From: SB11 sp943370295
Lineage (GTDB): Bacteria > Bacteroidota > Bacteroidia > UBA8524
Direction of reading: 5' to 3'
Assembly: GCA_943370295.1 (NCBI GenBank)
Contig: CALRQL020000003.1
Location: forward strand, 273,399 to 337,398
DNA length: 64,000 nucleotides
Part shown: in pieces, positions 36,340 to 44,197 of the stretch
How positions within the stretch are numbered: the first letter of the stretch is position 1
Layout: the number at the start of each line of letters is the position of its first letter
Translations under genes and position numbers: made by a program
The notes under the pieces: model-generated
Seen by the model: only the letters and a program-made list of their open reading frames with translations
The model's database searches: none
What the model was told of the DNA's origin: nothing

Positions 36340-36684
36340 TCAGGTGGTTTTTTCTAATTCGCTCCAATATTCGGCAGCACGGCGGGTGTGGGGTATCACA
36401 ATAGTACCGCCTACAATGTTTGCAACGGCAAACACTTCATATACCTGGGCTTTGGTAATGCCCAATTCATAACATTTTCCTAAATGATATTTCACACAAT
36501 CATCGCAGCGCAACACCATGCTGGCTACTAAGCCCAGCATTTCTTTGGTGGCCACAGGCAATGCGCCTTCGGCGTATGTTTGCGTATCTAAGTTAAAAAG
36601 ACGTTTAAGCACCAAGTTATCGGCACCCAATATCTCTTCGTTCATGCGGGTGCGGTAATCGTTAAAATCTTCAACAAGTCCCAT
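36340..36684 (-). CDS. Carboxymuconolactone decarboxylase-family protein
   Basis: This 114-aa protein has the AhpD/CMD fold: the redox motif RCDDCVKYHLGKC (CxxC-xxxH, about residue 63) is intact, so a peroxidase or disulfide-reductase type activity is likely rather than lactone decarboxylation. The start at 36684 (MGLVEDF) is preferred to 36702. It is the last gene of a three-gene unit with a hypothetical protein and a holin-like membrane protein (gaps of 11 and 27 bases). Confidence 0.83.
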   Translation of the reverse strand: MGLVEDFNDYRTRMNEEILGADNLVLKRLFNLDTQTYAEGALPVATKEMLGLVASMVLRCDDCVKYHLGKCYELGITKAQVYEVFAVANIVGGTIVIPHTRRAAEYWSELEKTT

Positions 36685-36711
36685 AGTAGTTTTTTCAGGC
36701 AAAATAAGGAG

Positions 36712-37110
36712 TTATTCTTTGTTTTGTTTTGTTTTTCGGGTTTTGGGGGCGGGTTGTTCTTCGGCAGCGGGGGGCGGTTCAGTTGCTCCGGTTTTCCCCT
36801 CTGCATAATCGCGCACAATTTTAAAACCTAACCGCACGGCAATGGTATGCAGCAAGCGTAGAGCAATTTTCTTAATAAACCCTTTTATGTTATCAGCCTT
36901 CCAAATTCCGCCAAGTATATCTTTGGCAATGCCAAAACTTTTGGGCGATTTAATAAACCCGTATATGGCTGAGTTGGCTGCCATGCCTATGTAATTATCC
37001 TGTAAATACTCCAGCCGTTTATCAAGTTCGGTTTCCATAGTGCGGCATTCAAGCTTGGCCTTATTAATACGTTGTTGCAGTTGGGCTACATTCTTAATAC
37101 GTTTTGCCAT
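36712..37110 (-). CDS. Hypothetical protein with basic C-terminus
   Basis: This 132-aa protein has a charged helical N-terminus (QLQQRINKAKLECRTMETEL), a middle region that may form amphipathic helices, and a disordered tail rich in Pro, Glu and Lys (TGATEPPPAAEEQPAPKT). I do not recognise a family. It is located between a holin-like membrane protein and a CMD protein, and probably works with the membrane protein. Confidence 0.65.
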   Translation of the reverse strand: MAKRIKNVAQLQQRINKAKLECRTMETELDKRLEYLQDNYIGMAANSAIYGFIKSPKSFGIAKDILGGIWKADNIKGFIKKIALRLLHTIAVRLGFKIVRDYAEGKTGATEPPPAAEEQPAPKTRKTKQNKE

Positions 37111-37121
37111 AAAAGTTACAA

Positions 37122-37499
37122 TTAAAGTTCTTCCTCCTCGTCAAAATCATCTTCGTCGTTGGCTATTTCGCGGGCCACAATATTGGCCACGGGCGTTTGG
37201 ATAAGCGGTTTGCGCAATACCAAAGCCAGCACAAACAGAAGAAATAATATGCCTGTGCTGATGCCAAACCCCGTTGCATAGCTGCCAGTTTTTTCAGCCA
37301 GCCAAAACGAAAACCACATACCGGCAAACACAATTACGAACAACAGGATAAAAAACACAATGAATAGCGAAAAGAACAAACCCAATGCTTGCGAGGTTTT
37401 TAGTGAGGTTTGCAACCGCAGTAGTTCAAGGCGCTTTTCGGCGTAGCTTTTTACCACCTGTTTGGTTTGGGTAAAAAAGTCTTTAAAGTTATCTTCCAT
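37122..37499 (-). CDS. Phage_holin_3_6-like membrane protein
   Basis: This 125-aa protein has a helical N-terminus (residues 5-40), two long membrane helices (about 40-65 and 72-95) and an acidic tail (NDEDDFDEEEEL). The layout matches the PF07332 family (Holin-X/YqjE-like), which in chromosomes is an envelope stress protein and not a phage gene. The start may be 37499 (MEDNFKDF) or 37529; a TATTTTTG box at 37541-37548 could serve either. First gene of the three-gene unit. Confidence 0.75.
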   Translation of the reverse strand: MEDNFKDFFTQTKQVVKSYAEKRLELLRLQTSLKTSQALGLFFSLFIVFFILLFVIVFAGMWFSFWLAEKTGSYATGFGISTGILFLLFVLALVLRKPLIQTPVANIVAREIANDEDDFDEEEEL

Positions 37500-37540
37500 A
37501 ACAATACTTGCAGCAGGTATTGCCTGCATGCCTTACTACT

Positions 37541-37548
37541 CAAAAATA
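37541..37548 (-). promoter_or_regulatory. -7 promoter box TATTTTTG
   Basis: It matches TAnnTTTG on the minus strand, upstream of the holin-like gene; 12 bases from the first possible start and 42 from the second. Confidence 0.5.
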
Positions 37549-37626
37549 CCACTATTTTTAGATGGACGGTGAGTGTTTGTGGCTTTATATTTATTTTTAC
37601 TGACGAAACACCCCAAAAATACTATT

Positions 37627-38655
37627 ATGGCAAATTTTGACAGCGGCCGGATGCGGCAAACCTTCTTTCTGATAATTATAACTGCATTGGGGTTGCTTAT
37701 TTTTTGGGAGGTTTATCCCTTTTTAACTGCCTTGTTGGGTGCAGTTACTTTTTACGTATTGTTTAGGGGTTTAATGTTTCATCTTTCGCTGAGGAGGCGA
37801 TGGAATAAAACCCTGTCGGCATTGCTGATAATGGCACTTTCGTTTGTTATTATTCTATTGCCCACCGGTGTATTGCTAAAGCTGCTATACGATAAGTTGA
37901 TGGTGCTGCTTAGCGAACCCGATGTGTGGCTGGCTAAGGTAAAAGCGGTGGTAACCCAATTGAATACAAGACTGGGTACAGATTTATTGAGCGATAAAAA
38001 CGTGGAGCAACTGCCTGCTATGTTGGGCAATGTAGTACCCAATATTTTAATGGCAACCTTTGATACACTGTTGATTGTGGCGCTTATGTATTTTATCCTG
38101 TATTTTATGCTTACGGGGGGACGCAATATGGAGCGTTGGTTGTATGAATATGTACCGTTGAAGGATGAAAACGTAATTAAAATAGGGAATGAGATATACA
38201 GCATGGTGCTTTCAAACGCTATTGGTATTCCGTTGCTGGCTATTATACAGGCTGTTTTTGCGTTTTTTGCTTATTTGTTTTTAGGCGTTCCCGACCCTTT
38301 GCTATGGGGAGCCGTTACTGCTTTTGCGTCCATGCTGCCCGTTATTGGCAGCACTATCGTGTGGTTTCCCCTTAGCTTATACCTGTATTTTAACGGCCAA
38401 GAGTGGCAGGGCATTACTCTTTGGATTTTTGGAGCAGTAGTGATTATTAATATCGACAATGTTTTCCGTTTGGTACTGCAAAAACGCATGGCCGACGTAC
38501 ACCCGTTAATTACTATGTTTGGGGTGATAATTGGGGTAAGTTTATTCGGTTTTATAGGGCTTATATTCGGGCCGCTGTTGGTATCTATGTTTATTTTGCT
38601 GCTTCGCATCTACAACGATGAGTTTGTGCAAAAGCAGCGTACGATTGAGGACTGA
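37627..38655 (+). CDS. AI-2E family transporter
   Basis: This 342-aa inner-membrane protein has about seven to eight helices in the AI-2E/TqsA/PerM arrangement: two near the N-terminus, a cytoplasmic segment (about residues 75-130), then a membrane core with ALMYFILYFMLTGG and PLLWGAVTAFASMLPVIGS, and the C-terminal KRMADVHPLITMFGVIIG and GFIGLIFGPLLVSMF. Family members are Na+-coupled or uncoupled exporters; the substrate is not defined by sequence. The ATG at 37627 (MANFDSGRMRQ) is chosen over 37573, which gives an atypical leader. Confidence 0.88.
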   Translation: MANFDSGRMRQTFFLIIITALGLLIFWEVYPFLTALLGAVTFYVLFRGLMFHLSLRRRWNKTLSALLIMALSFVIILLPTGVLLKLLYDKLMVLLSEPDVWLAKVKAVVTQLNTRLGTDLLSDKNVEQLPAMLGNVVPNILMATFDTLLIVALMYFILYFMLTGGRNMERWLYEYVPLKDENVIKIGNEIYSMVLSNAIGIPLLAIIQAVFAFFAYLFLGVPDPLLWGAVTAFASMLPVIGSTIVWFPLSLYLYFNGQEWQGITLWIFGAVVIINIDNVFRLVLQKRMADVHPLITMFGVIIGVSLFGFIGLIFGPLLVSMFILLLRIYNDEFVQKQRTIED

Positions 38656-38788
38656 TGAAGAGACCTTATATGAATAACAGGTAAAAAACTCGTCGCTTTT
38701 TTGATAGCGGCACATATGGTCTTAAACCATACGTTGTCGGAAATTTCAATGACAGAATTTGTTATACTAATAAGGGATTAAAGTATCA

Positions 38789-39769
38789 TCAGTCTTGAGG
38801 ATAGTTTAATCTATAAATGTAATGATATTTTCCACCAATGTAGTAGTTGCCTGCATAGTAGGTAATATGGTTAATCCATTTAAAAGGGGCTAATTTTTCA
38901 TACGCATTATTCTCTTCAATCACATACAATCCTCCATTATGCCTGAAAATACCACATATCCATATTTTGTTGTTTAAGTATTCAGCTGACCAAGGATACA
39001 GCCAGCTTTCGGCAATTACAGGCTTCCACTTCCTTCCGTTATCATTAGTGATATAAACACCGCCGGGGAAAAAACTGAGCAATAAAGTATTTTGATCACC
39101 TGAAATGAATTGGATGTTACCCAAAGAAGGAAAAGAAGGGGTTTTGATTTTTTTCCAACTATTTCCATTATCTAATGAAAAAAATACTTTATGCGGGGTA
39201 GCAACATATAATGCGGTTTGATTGCTATGGAGGATATTTTTTCCTGTATATACTATACTATCAAGGTGTATTTCATTATCCAATTTTATGCGTATATCAT
39301 CCCAAGACAAACCGTCTTTCGACCTGAAAAGTCCTTTACTTTCAGAAGAAGCAAAAAGATAAGTTCCATTACTTTCTAAACTCCAGAAAGTACTATCTGT
39401 TAGCCCATTTTTCAGTTTATGCCACCTCATTTTCGTGGTATCATAAAGGTACAATCCTTTAAATTTTGTAGCACAATACACATTGTTTTTGTGGGCGCAT
39501 ATTGCTGTTACTAATAATTCACCAAGCCCTTTATTTGCTTCTACAAACGAGGCTCCGCTATCAGTTGAATAGAACACCCCTTCTCCGTCATTAGCTACCC
39601 ACAATCTATTACCACAAATTGCAAAACCAGCACATTCGCCCATTGCAACAGAATCAGACGGCTTGCTATCTCTTAAAAAAAGGGTATCATAGCTGACGGT
39701 GCGTTGTCCGTTAGCAACGAAGCAGAAATGTAATAGCAAACATAAAATCAGTGGATATTTTAGCTGCAT
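38789..39769 (-). CDS. Secreted BNR-repeat protein
   Basis: This 326-aa exported protein has a signal peptide (PLILCLLLHFCFVANGQ) and at least three BNR/sortilin-type repeats with Asp-box motifs (STDSGASF, SLDNGNSWKK, TNDNGRKWKP), so it folds as a beta-propeller. Such propellers bind glycans or proteins. The ATG at 39769 is used because the upstream codon would be TTG. It lies seven bases after a Cys-rich lipoprotein gene, so the pair is an operon. Composition is more AT-rich than nearby housekeeping genes. Confidence 0.72.
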   Translation of the reverse strand: MQLKYPLILCLLLHFCFVANGQRTVSYDTLFLRDSKPSDSVAMGECAGFAICGNRLWVANDGEGVFYSTDSGASFVEANKGLGELLVTAICAHKNNVYCATKFKGLYLYDTTKMRWHKLKNGLTDSTFWSLESNGTYLFASSESKGLFRSKDGLSWDDIRIKLDNEIHLDSIVYTGKNILHSNQTALYVATPHKVFFSLDNGNSWKKIKTPSFPSLGNIQFISGDQNTLLLSFFPGGVYITNDNGRKWKPVIAESWLYPWSAEYLNNKIWICGIFRHNGGLYVIEENNAYEKLAPFKWINHITYYAGNYYIGGKYHYIYRLNYPQD

Positions 39770-39776
39770 ACACAAA

Positions 39777-40361
39777 TTAAGGATAGTATTCCCAAACTTC
39801 AGTTGAAATAAGAGTATTAGATACCGTGTAAAACGAGAATGTATAAATTAAAGTATCTGTTGACCAATTTATTGGTGGATTGTCATCAGTATATTTTAAT
39901 AATGTCATTGTGGGGGCGGGATTTAGAATGTGCGTTTCAAGTGCTATTGGTGCGCTACCATTTACAACTCTTGTAACAGTGTAGTTGTTATAGCCAACCT
40001 CACTGGGTGTTAAATCAACACCAATATGGGGATAATCGTGTTCTGAGCCAGGCCCCATGTATCTGCATTCATACCTGTATGTATACGGAGGTGGATATTT
40101 ACTGCGAACTCTTACACAGCAACCGCCACAGGTATTTCCACATTCGAGGCATTGTCTCCACTGTGCTTCAGAACAAGCACAGCCGCCAACATCGTCTCCT
40201 TCTCCTCCCCCAGCTGGCGGGCCGCCAATAGCTGTTTTACGCTCTATTTTTTGTTGGGCTTCAAGTTTTTTTTGCTTAGTTTGATCTAGGTTATTCTCTT
40301 TGTTGCATGAAAAGCTGCTTATCCCCAAAAGGAATAGAAATATCAGTATAATATTCTTCAT
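39777..40361 (-). CDS. Cysteine-rich lipoprotein, unknown function
   Basis: This 194-aa protein has a lipoprotein signal (ILIFLFLLGISSFSC), then a Gln/Lys-rich linker, then a cluster of ten cysteines between about residues 56 and 99 (GGCACSEAQWRQCLECGNTC and others), then a beta-rich C-terminus. I do not recognise a family. It is the first gene of the pair with the BNR-repeat protein and is also fairly AT-rich. The cysteines may form disulfides in the periplasm. Confidence 0.68.
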   Translation of the reverse strand: MKNIILIFLFLLGISSFSCNKENNLDQTKQKKLEAQQKIERKTAIGGPPAGGGEGDDVGGCACSEAQWRQCLECGNTCGGCCVRVRSKYPPPYTYRYECRYMGPGSEHDYPHIGVDLTPSEVGYNNYTVTRVVNGSAPIALETHILNPAPTMTLLKYTDDNPPINWSTDTLIYTFSFYTVSNTLISTEVWEYYP

Positions 40362-40454
40362 TTTGATAGTATTTAATAAGCAATAATAAGAAATACATTT
40401 CTTTTAGTGGAATAAAATTTCTTTTTATTCTGATTTAAAACAAAAAAAAGAAGC

Positions 40455-41204
40455 TTACTCCATCCCTCTCCAAATCTCCCAGGCTTTATGAGCCTGTAGT
40501 TCAAGCATTGCAAGTCCTGTACAGGTGTTGGCACCAAATTCACGGCCCTTTTGTAAAAACAGGGTATCAACCGGGTTATATACCAAATCATACAAATAAT
40601 GCTGAGCGGTTAAGGCTTCGTAGGGTATATGCGGAAATGTTTTTACGGCGGGATACATACCCAAAGGGGTAGTGTTTATAATCAGTTCGTAGCTTTTCAG
40701 CGTATGGTTAGAGATATCCTCATACGTTAACTGAGCCTCTGTATTCACTTGGCGGGATACTTTTACACTCTCTATACCCAGCTGACTCAGAACATACGCC
40801 ACTGTATTAGAGGTGCCGCCCGTGCCCAGTATTAATGCCTTTTTTGGAGTGTGACCCTTTAAAAAATTCTCAAGTGTAATTTTAAACCCAAAACTATCGG
40901 TATTGTGTCCGTGAAGCTCTATAGAGGTATCAGTTCGGGTAATTTTAACCGTATTGACTGAACCGATGGCTTCCGCCTCAGGCGAAATACTGTCTAAAAA
41001 GGGAATGATTGTTTTTTTGTGGGGGATAGTTACGTTGAACCCCGTCAACGTTCGCTGGGTTTTAAGCCAATCGCGCAGTACGGTAATATTTTCAAGCGGA
41101 AACAGCTTATAACTTCCTTTTATGCCGGCATCTTGAAAAAGGCCTTCAAAAATTTCAGGCGACCGCGAGTGGCCAAGCGGATAGCCTATCAACCCCAATT
41201 GCAT
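40455..41204 (-). CDS. aroE: Shikimate dehydrogenase
   Basis: This 249-aa cytoplasmic enzyme reduces 3-dehydroshikimate with NADPH. The substrate-binding GYPLGHSRSPEIF is at residues 7-19, the catalytic lysine in FNVTIPHKKTIIPF (about 66), and the nucleotide-binding GTGGTSNTVAYVL (about 128). The N-box TPLGM is intact. It lies three bases downstream of a DedA gene, in an operon. Confidence 0.92.
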   Translation of the reverse strand: MQLGLIGYPLGHSRSPEIFEGLFQDAGIKGSYKLFPLENITVLRDWLKTQRTLTGFNVTIPHKKTIIPFLDSISPEAEAIGSVNTVKITRTDTSIELHGHNTDSFGFKITLENFLKGHTPKKALILGTGGTSNTVAYVLSQLGIESVKVSRQVNTEAQLTYEDISNHTLKSYELIINTTPLGMYPAVKTFPHIPYEALTAQHYLYDLVYNPVDTLFLQKGREFGANTCTGLAMLELQAHKAWEIWRGME

Positions 41205-41207
41205 AGT

Positions 41208-41855
41208 TTATTTTTTAGAAAACCGATGACGCACAAACTCAATAATAATAGGCACCACCGAAATAAAGATAATACCAAAAATAACCGTTTCAAAATTATT
41301 TTTAACCCAAGGAGTTTGGCCAAAAATATAACCCAATAGGGTTACACCAACTACCCATAGGGCGGCACCAGCTATGTTATACGTAATAAATTTAGGATAG
41401 GTCATGCTGCCAACACCTGCCACAAAAGGGGCAAATGTGCGCACTATGGGCACAAAGCGGGCAATAATGATGGTTTTAGGCCCATATTTTTCATAAAAAG
41501 CATGGGTTTTATCCAAATGTTCGGGTTTCACAAGGTTTCGTCCAAACAGCTTGATTTTGGTAGCCCCCACACCAATATAACGGCCTACCCAATAGTTTAC
41601 CGTATCGCCCAAGAAGGCTGCAATAAATAATAATCCAAGGATATAATACAGGTTTAATGTACCTGCTGCTGCAAAAGCTCCGGCAGCAAACAATAATGAG
41701 TCGCCGGGAAGGAAAGGCATTACAATCAGCCCGGTTTCAACAAATATGATGGCGAATAAGATACCATACGTCCAGTTACCGTACTCCTGTATAATCAACA
41801 ACAGTTTCTCGTCAAGGTGAAGGATGAAGTCAATCAGAAACTTAATATATTCCAT
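41208..41855 (-). CDS. DedA-family membrane protein
   Basis: This 215-aa protein has four to five membrane helices and the DedA family segments GLIVMPFLPGDSLLFAAGAF and KTIIIARFVPIVRTFAPFVA. DedA proteins are inner-membrane proteins, some of which act in lipid carrier recycling and membrane homeostasis. It is the first gene of a pair with aroE. Function beyond the family is not assigned. Confidence 0.88.
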   Translation of the reverse strand: MEYIKFLIDFILHLDEKLLLIIQEYGNWTYGILFAIIFVETGLIVMPFLPGDSLLFAAGAFAAAGTLNLYYILGLLFIAAFLGDTVNYWVGRYIGVGATKIKLFGRNLVKPEHLDKTHAFYEKYGPKTIIIARFVPIVRTFAPFVAGVGSMTYPKFITYNIAGAALWVVGVTLLGYIFGQTPWVKNNFETVIFGIIFISVVPIIIEFVRHRFSKK

Positions 41856-41911
41856 TGTATAATTTTGCGCAAAGTAACCGTTAATTTAGCACATTGCCTG
41901 CGCAGGATTAT

Positions 41912-41919
41912 TATTTTTG
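41912..41919 (+). promoter_or_regulatory. -7 promoter box TATTTTTG
   Basis: It matches TAnnTTTG, 42 bases before the ATG of the 36-aa lipoprotein gene, and supports that short gene being expressed. Confidence 0.45.
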
Positions 41920-41961
41920 TTGAGGCACAATGTAAGTGCTGCCCAAAACGTTATACACCCG

Positions 41962-42072
41962 ATGAAAACCCTTAAAAAAGTACTGATACTGCTTCTTTTG
42001 GCCTTTTGTGTTGCCTCAGTTACCTCTTGCAAATCAAGCAAAGGGGGCGGGTGCAACTGCCCTACGTTTTAA
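41962..42072 (+). CDS. 36-aa cysteine-rich lipoprotein
   Basis: The ORF encodes a 22-residue signal (KKVLILLLLAFCVASVTS) followed by a lipobox Cys and a mature part of 14 residues, CKSSKGGGCNCPTF. It is too short for most gene finders. A promoter box lies 42 bases upstream. Similar very short Gly/Cys lipoproteins occur in Bacteroidota, but I know no function for them. It sits between dedA (divergent) and the RNA-repair pair (convergent). Confidence 0.68.
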   Translation: MKTLKKVLILLLLAFCVASVTSCKSSKGGGCNCPTF

Positions 42073-42105
42073 GTAAACGTGTGCCTTGTGTAAACAGCGG
42101 GTGGG

Positions 42106-42978
42106 TTAAAAATCACCGTAATACACCTGAAAGCAAGGTAGTTTCAGCTCATCGCGCCACATATTCACCACTTGGTTGCGGTCGTCAAGCACAAACTCAA
42201 TAAAGTACTTACCCTGTGCGTGTGCATCAAAAATCTCACGTTTTATAATAGCATCCTTGCGGTTGTCTTCATCTTTTCTCAACACCAATAAATCATATGG
42301 TATATTGTGCTGCGCCAACCATCGTTGTGTATTGGGCTGGTGCATCTGCTTCCGGCCTGAAAACAACAACACTTTATACCCTAATTGCCGGTATATTTTT
42401 AGCGTGTTGGCTACCGGCACATTCAGCAAATCTTTTTCGCAACCTTCTGCATTAAAAGGGTCGCGACCGTTTAGCAAAGCAAGCGTACCGTCAAGGTCGC
42501 AAATAATAGCTTTGGGCAATGTTTCAACTTGCTTGGCATAGCGTACACCGTCGTCATAAAATTGGCGGTGCATATCACGTATCACGCGCTCACCCACGGG
42601 CTTCTCACGTTGGGCATCGCGGGCAATGCACTCGTGCAAAGGCGTATCAAACTCTTTTACCTCAACCGTTACCGTATCATTGTGCTGTTTGTTAAACTCC
42701 TCTACCAATTGGCTGATACGGCTAAAATTTCGCTCAGACAGGTTGGTATCATCCACCACTACGCTTTTTCCTTCTTCAAGGGCTTTTACAATCAATATAT
42801 CACGCACCTTCTTCACAAATTTTTCGTTGCCTCTGCTGGTGTAACCGTTATCAAACATCATCCGCAAATCATCGCGGTTAATACGTTTATACACATTGGG
42901 GTTTTCATCCACCAGTTGCTTGGCATACGTTGATTTGCCACTGGCAGGCAGTCCCCGCATCAATATCACTTTCTTCAT
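42106..42978 (-). CDS. T4 Pnkp-like RNA/DNA 5'-kinase 3'-phosphatase
   Basis: This 290-aa enzyme heals broken RNA or DNA ends. The N-terminal kinase has a P-loop GLPASGKS (residues 9-16), INRDDLR (34-40) and VVDDTNLS (74-81). The C-terminal HAD-type phosphatase has the nucleophile motif CDLDGTLAL (Asp161, Asp163), LFSGRK (205-210) and LDDRNQVVNMWR (264-275). Order and length (T4 enzyme 301 aa) match phage T4 Pnkp. The gene starts at the base next to the last base of the RNA ligase stop codon, so the two form one cassette. In T4 this enzyme restores 5'-phosphate and 3'-hydroxyl ends on cleaved tRNA before sealing. Confidence 0.92.
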   Translation of the reverse strand: MKKVILMRGLPASGKSTYAKQLVDENPNVYKRINRDDLRMMFDNGYTSRGNEKFVKKVRDILIVKALEEGKSVVVDDTNLSERNFSRISQLVEEFNKQHNDTVTVEVKEFDTPLHECIARDAQREKPVGERVIRDMHRQFYDDGVRYAKQVETLPKAIICDLDGTLALLNGRDPFNAEGCEKDLLNVPVANTLKIYRQLGYKVLLFSGRKQMHQPNTQRWLAQHNIPYDLLVLRKDEDNRKDAIIKREIFDAHAQGKYFIEFVLDDRNQVVNMWRDELKLPCFQVYYGDF

Positions 42979-44001
42979 CTATTCTTCAATATTACTAAAG
43001 GGTTTTGAAAACGTTGGGCGTAACATTTTCCATATCGCATCGCTGTAATCCCGTTTATCCAACATACTAAACAGTATAGCAGGGTAGGTACATTGCTGAA
43101 AATATAAAGCCGTTTCTTTACGGTCGCCCAAATCTTTAAACTCTGCCTTTGCCCTGTTTTCAATCTCAGCATAGGCATTCAGCAAATCTGTATTGGTTTT
43201 TCTCACCCAATTGAAAAACTCGTCGGGAACGCGGTCCAGCAATTCATCCAAATCATTACCCGCCCGCAGGTATTCCCAAATGCTAATGTTAGATACTTGG
43301 GTAATAATACGGTGTATGCGCACATACTCTTTAAATTTCACCTTATAGCGCAAGCCACTTGCAAAGCGTATTACAAAGCCTTCGCGGTTGTTTTCTTCAA
43401 GCGATTGTAATTGGCTGATATCGTTTACCCCGTCGTATCTTTTCACCACAGGGAAACCAATTTCTTCTAACGTATCTTCTTTGCCGGTTGCATTATCAAC
43501 CACGGATAGCAGCACCAAATCTTCGGTGGAGCCATAATCCACCACGATGCGGTTTTCGGGGTAAATAATCTCGAACAAATAAGTTTTTTTGTGAGAAAGA
43601 TTGGCTAACACATGGCCGTATTTGGCCTGCAAAATGGCATTGGCCTTCACCGATTGGTCGCTGGTAAACGACCCGCGCGTAGCAATAAAGGGTTGGTTAT
43701 TGTGCCAATACAAAATACCCAACGAGCCGTCCATTTTTTCATAAACCTCAAACGGTTCATTGGGGATGTGCTGGTTTTCTTGCTCTCCTAAATTAAAAAA
43801 CTTCGGGAACGGACGGGCTATCACATTCATATTGCTGTCCATAATCAAGCCCCTGCAATTTAGGGTTACCTCGTTCCATACCCTGTCATACTGCGCCTTT
43901 TGCGAGTAATTGTAAATAAACAAATCGGCCTGCGGGTGGTTTTGGCGCACCACAAAGCCGTCGGCCATCATTTCGTTTAACAGTGAAATCTCAAACATCA
44001 T
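42979..44001 (-). CDS. T4 Rnl1-like ATP-dependent RNA ligase
   Basis: This 340-aa enzyme seals 3'-OH and 5'-phosphate RNA ends. The nucleotidyltransferase motif EKMDGSLGIL contains the adenylated lysine (Lys89). The upstream NCRGLIMD and ARPFPKFFNLGE segments are typical of T4 Rnl1. Motif III FEIIYPENRIVVDYG (143-157), motif IV EGFVIRF (207-213) and motif V YKVKFKEYVRI (219-229) are present. The C-terminal 100 residues would form the tRNA-specific helical domain. The pair with the kinase/phosphatase gene is complete for RNA repair. No anticodon nuclease (PrrC-like) is adjacent. Confidence 0.92.
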   Translation of the reverse strand: MMFEISLLNEMMADGFVVRQNHPQADLFIYNYSQKAQYDRVWNEVTLNCRGLIMDSNMNVIARPFPKFFNLGEQENQHIPNEPFEVYEKMDGSLGILYWHNNQPFIATRGSFTSDQSVKANAILQAKYGHVLANLSHKKTYLFEIIYPENRIVVDYGSTEDLVLLSVVDNATGKEDTLEEIGFPVVKRYDGVNDISQLQSLEENNREGFVIRFASGLRYKVKFKEYVRIHRIITQVSNISIWEYLRAGNDLDELLDRVPDEFFNWVRKTNTDLLNAYAEIENRAKAEFKDLGDRKETALYFQQCTYPAILFSMLDKRDYSDAIWKMLRPTFSKPFSNIEE

Positions 44002-44088
44002 AAACAGGTGCTAAAATACGCATGGGGGATTAAAATCCGGTGGTTGTGGGATTTAAAAGAGACGGGTTTGAAAGCCCATCCTGTTACA

Positions 44089-44131
44089 ATTACCTACCTG
44101 CAACGGACTTAAGTCCGTTGCAGGGGGTAAT
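44089..44131. repeat. 43-bp palindrome copy with CTTAAG centre
   Basis: Starts ATTACC and ends GGTAAT with core GGACTTAAGTCC. Its arms (CTGCAAC and GTTGCAG) differ completely from the other copies and still pair. Confidence 0.9.
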
Positions 44132-44197
44132 TTCAAAAGCGGCAGGTTTTAACCTGCCGTAGCGAGCAACTTCAATTTACATCCGCCTTCCGTATTC

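Noticed and set aside
37122..37499. Holin-like protein considered as prophage evidence
   Set aside because: The PF07332-type layout is common in chromosomal stress operons; no other phage gene (terminase, capsid, integrase, lysozyme cluster) occurs nearby.
42106..44001. RNA ligase and kinase pair considered as a phage remnant only
   Set aside because: Both genes are full-length with intact catalytic motifs, similar codon use to neighbours and no flanking phage genes, so I treat them as a functional chromosomal cassette; an ancient phage origin remains possible.
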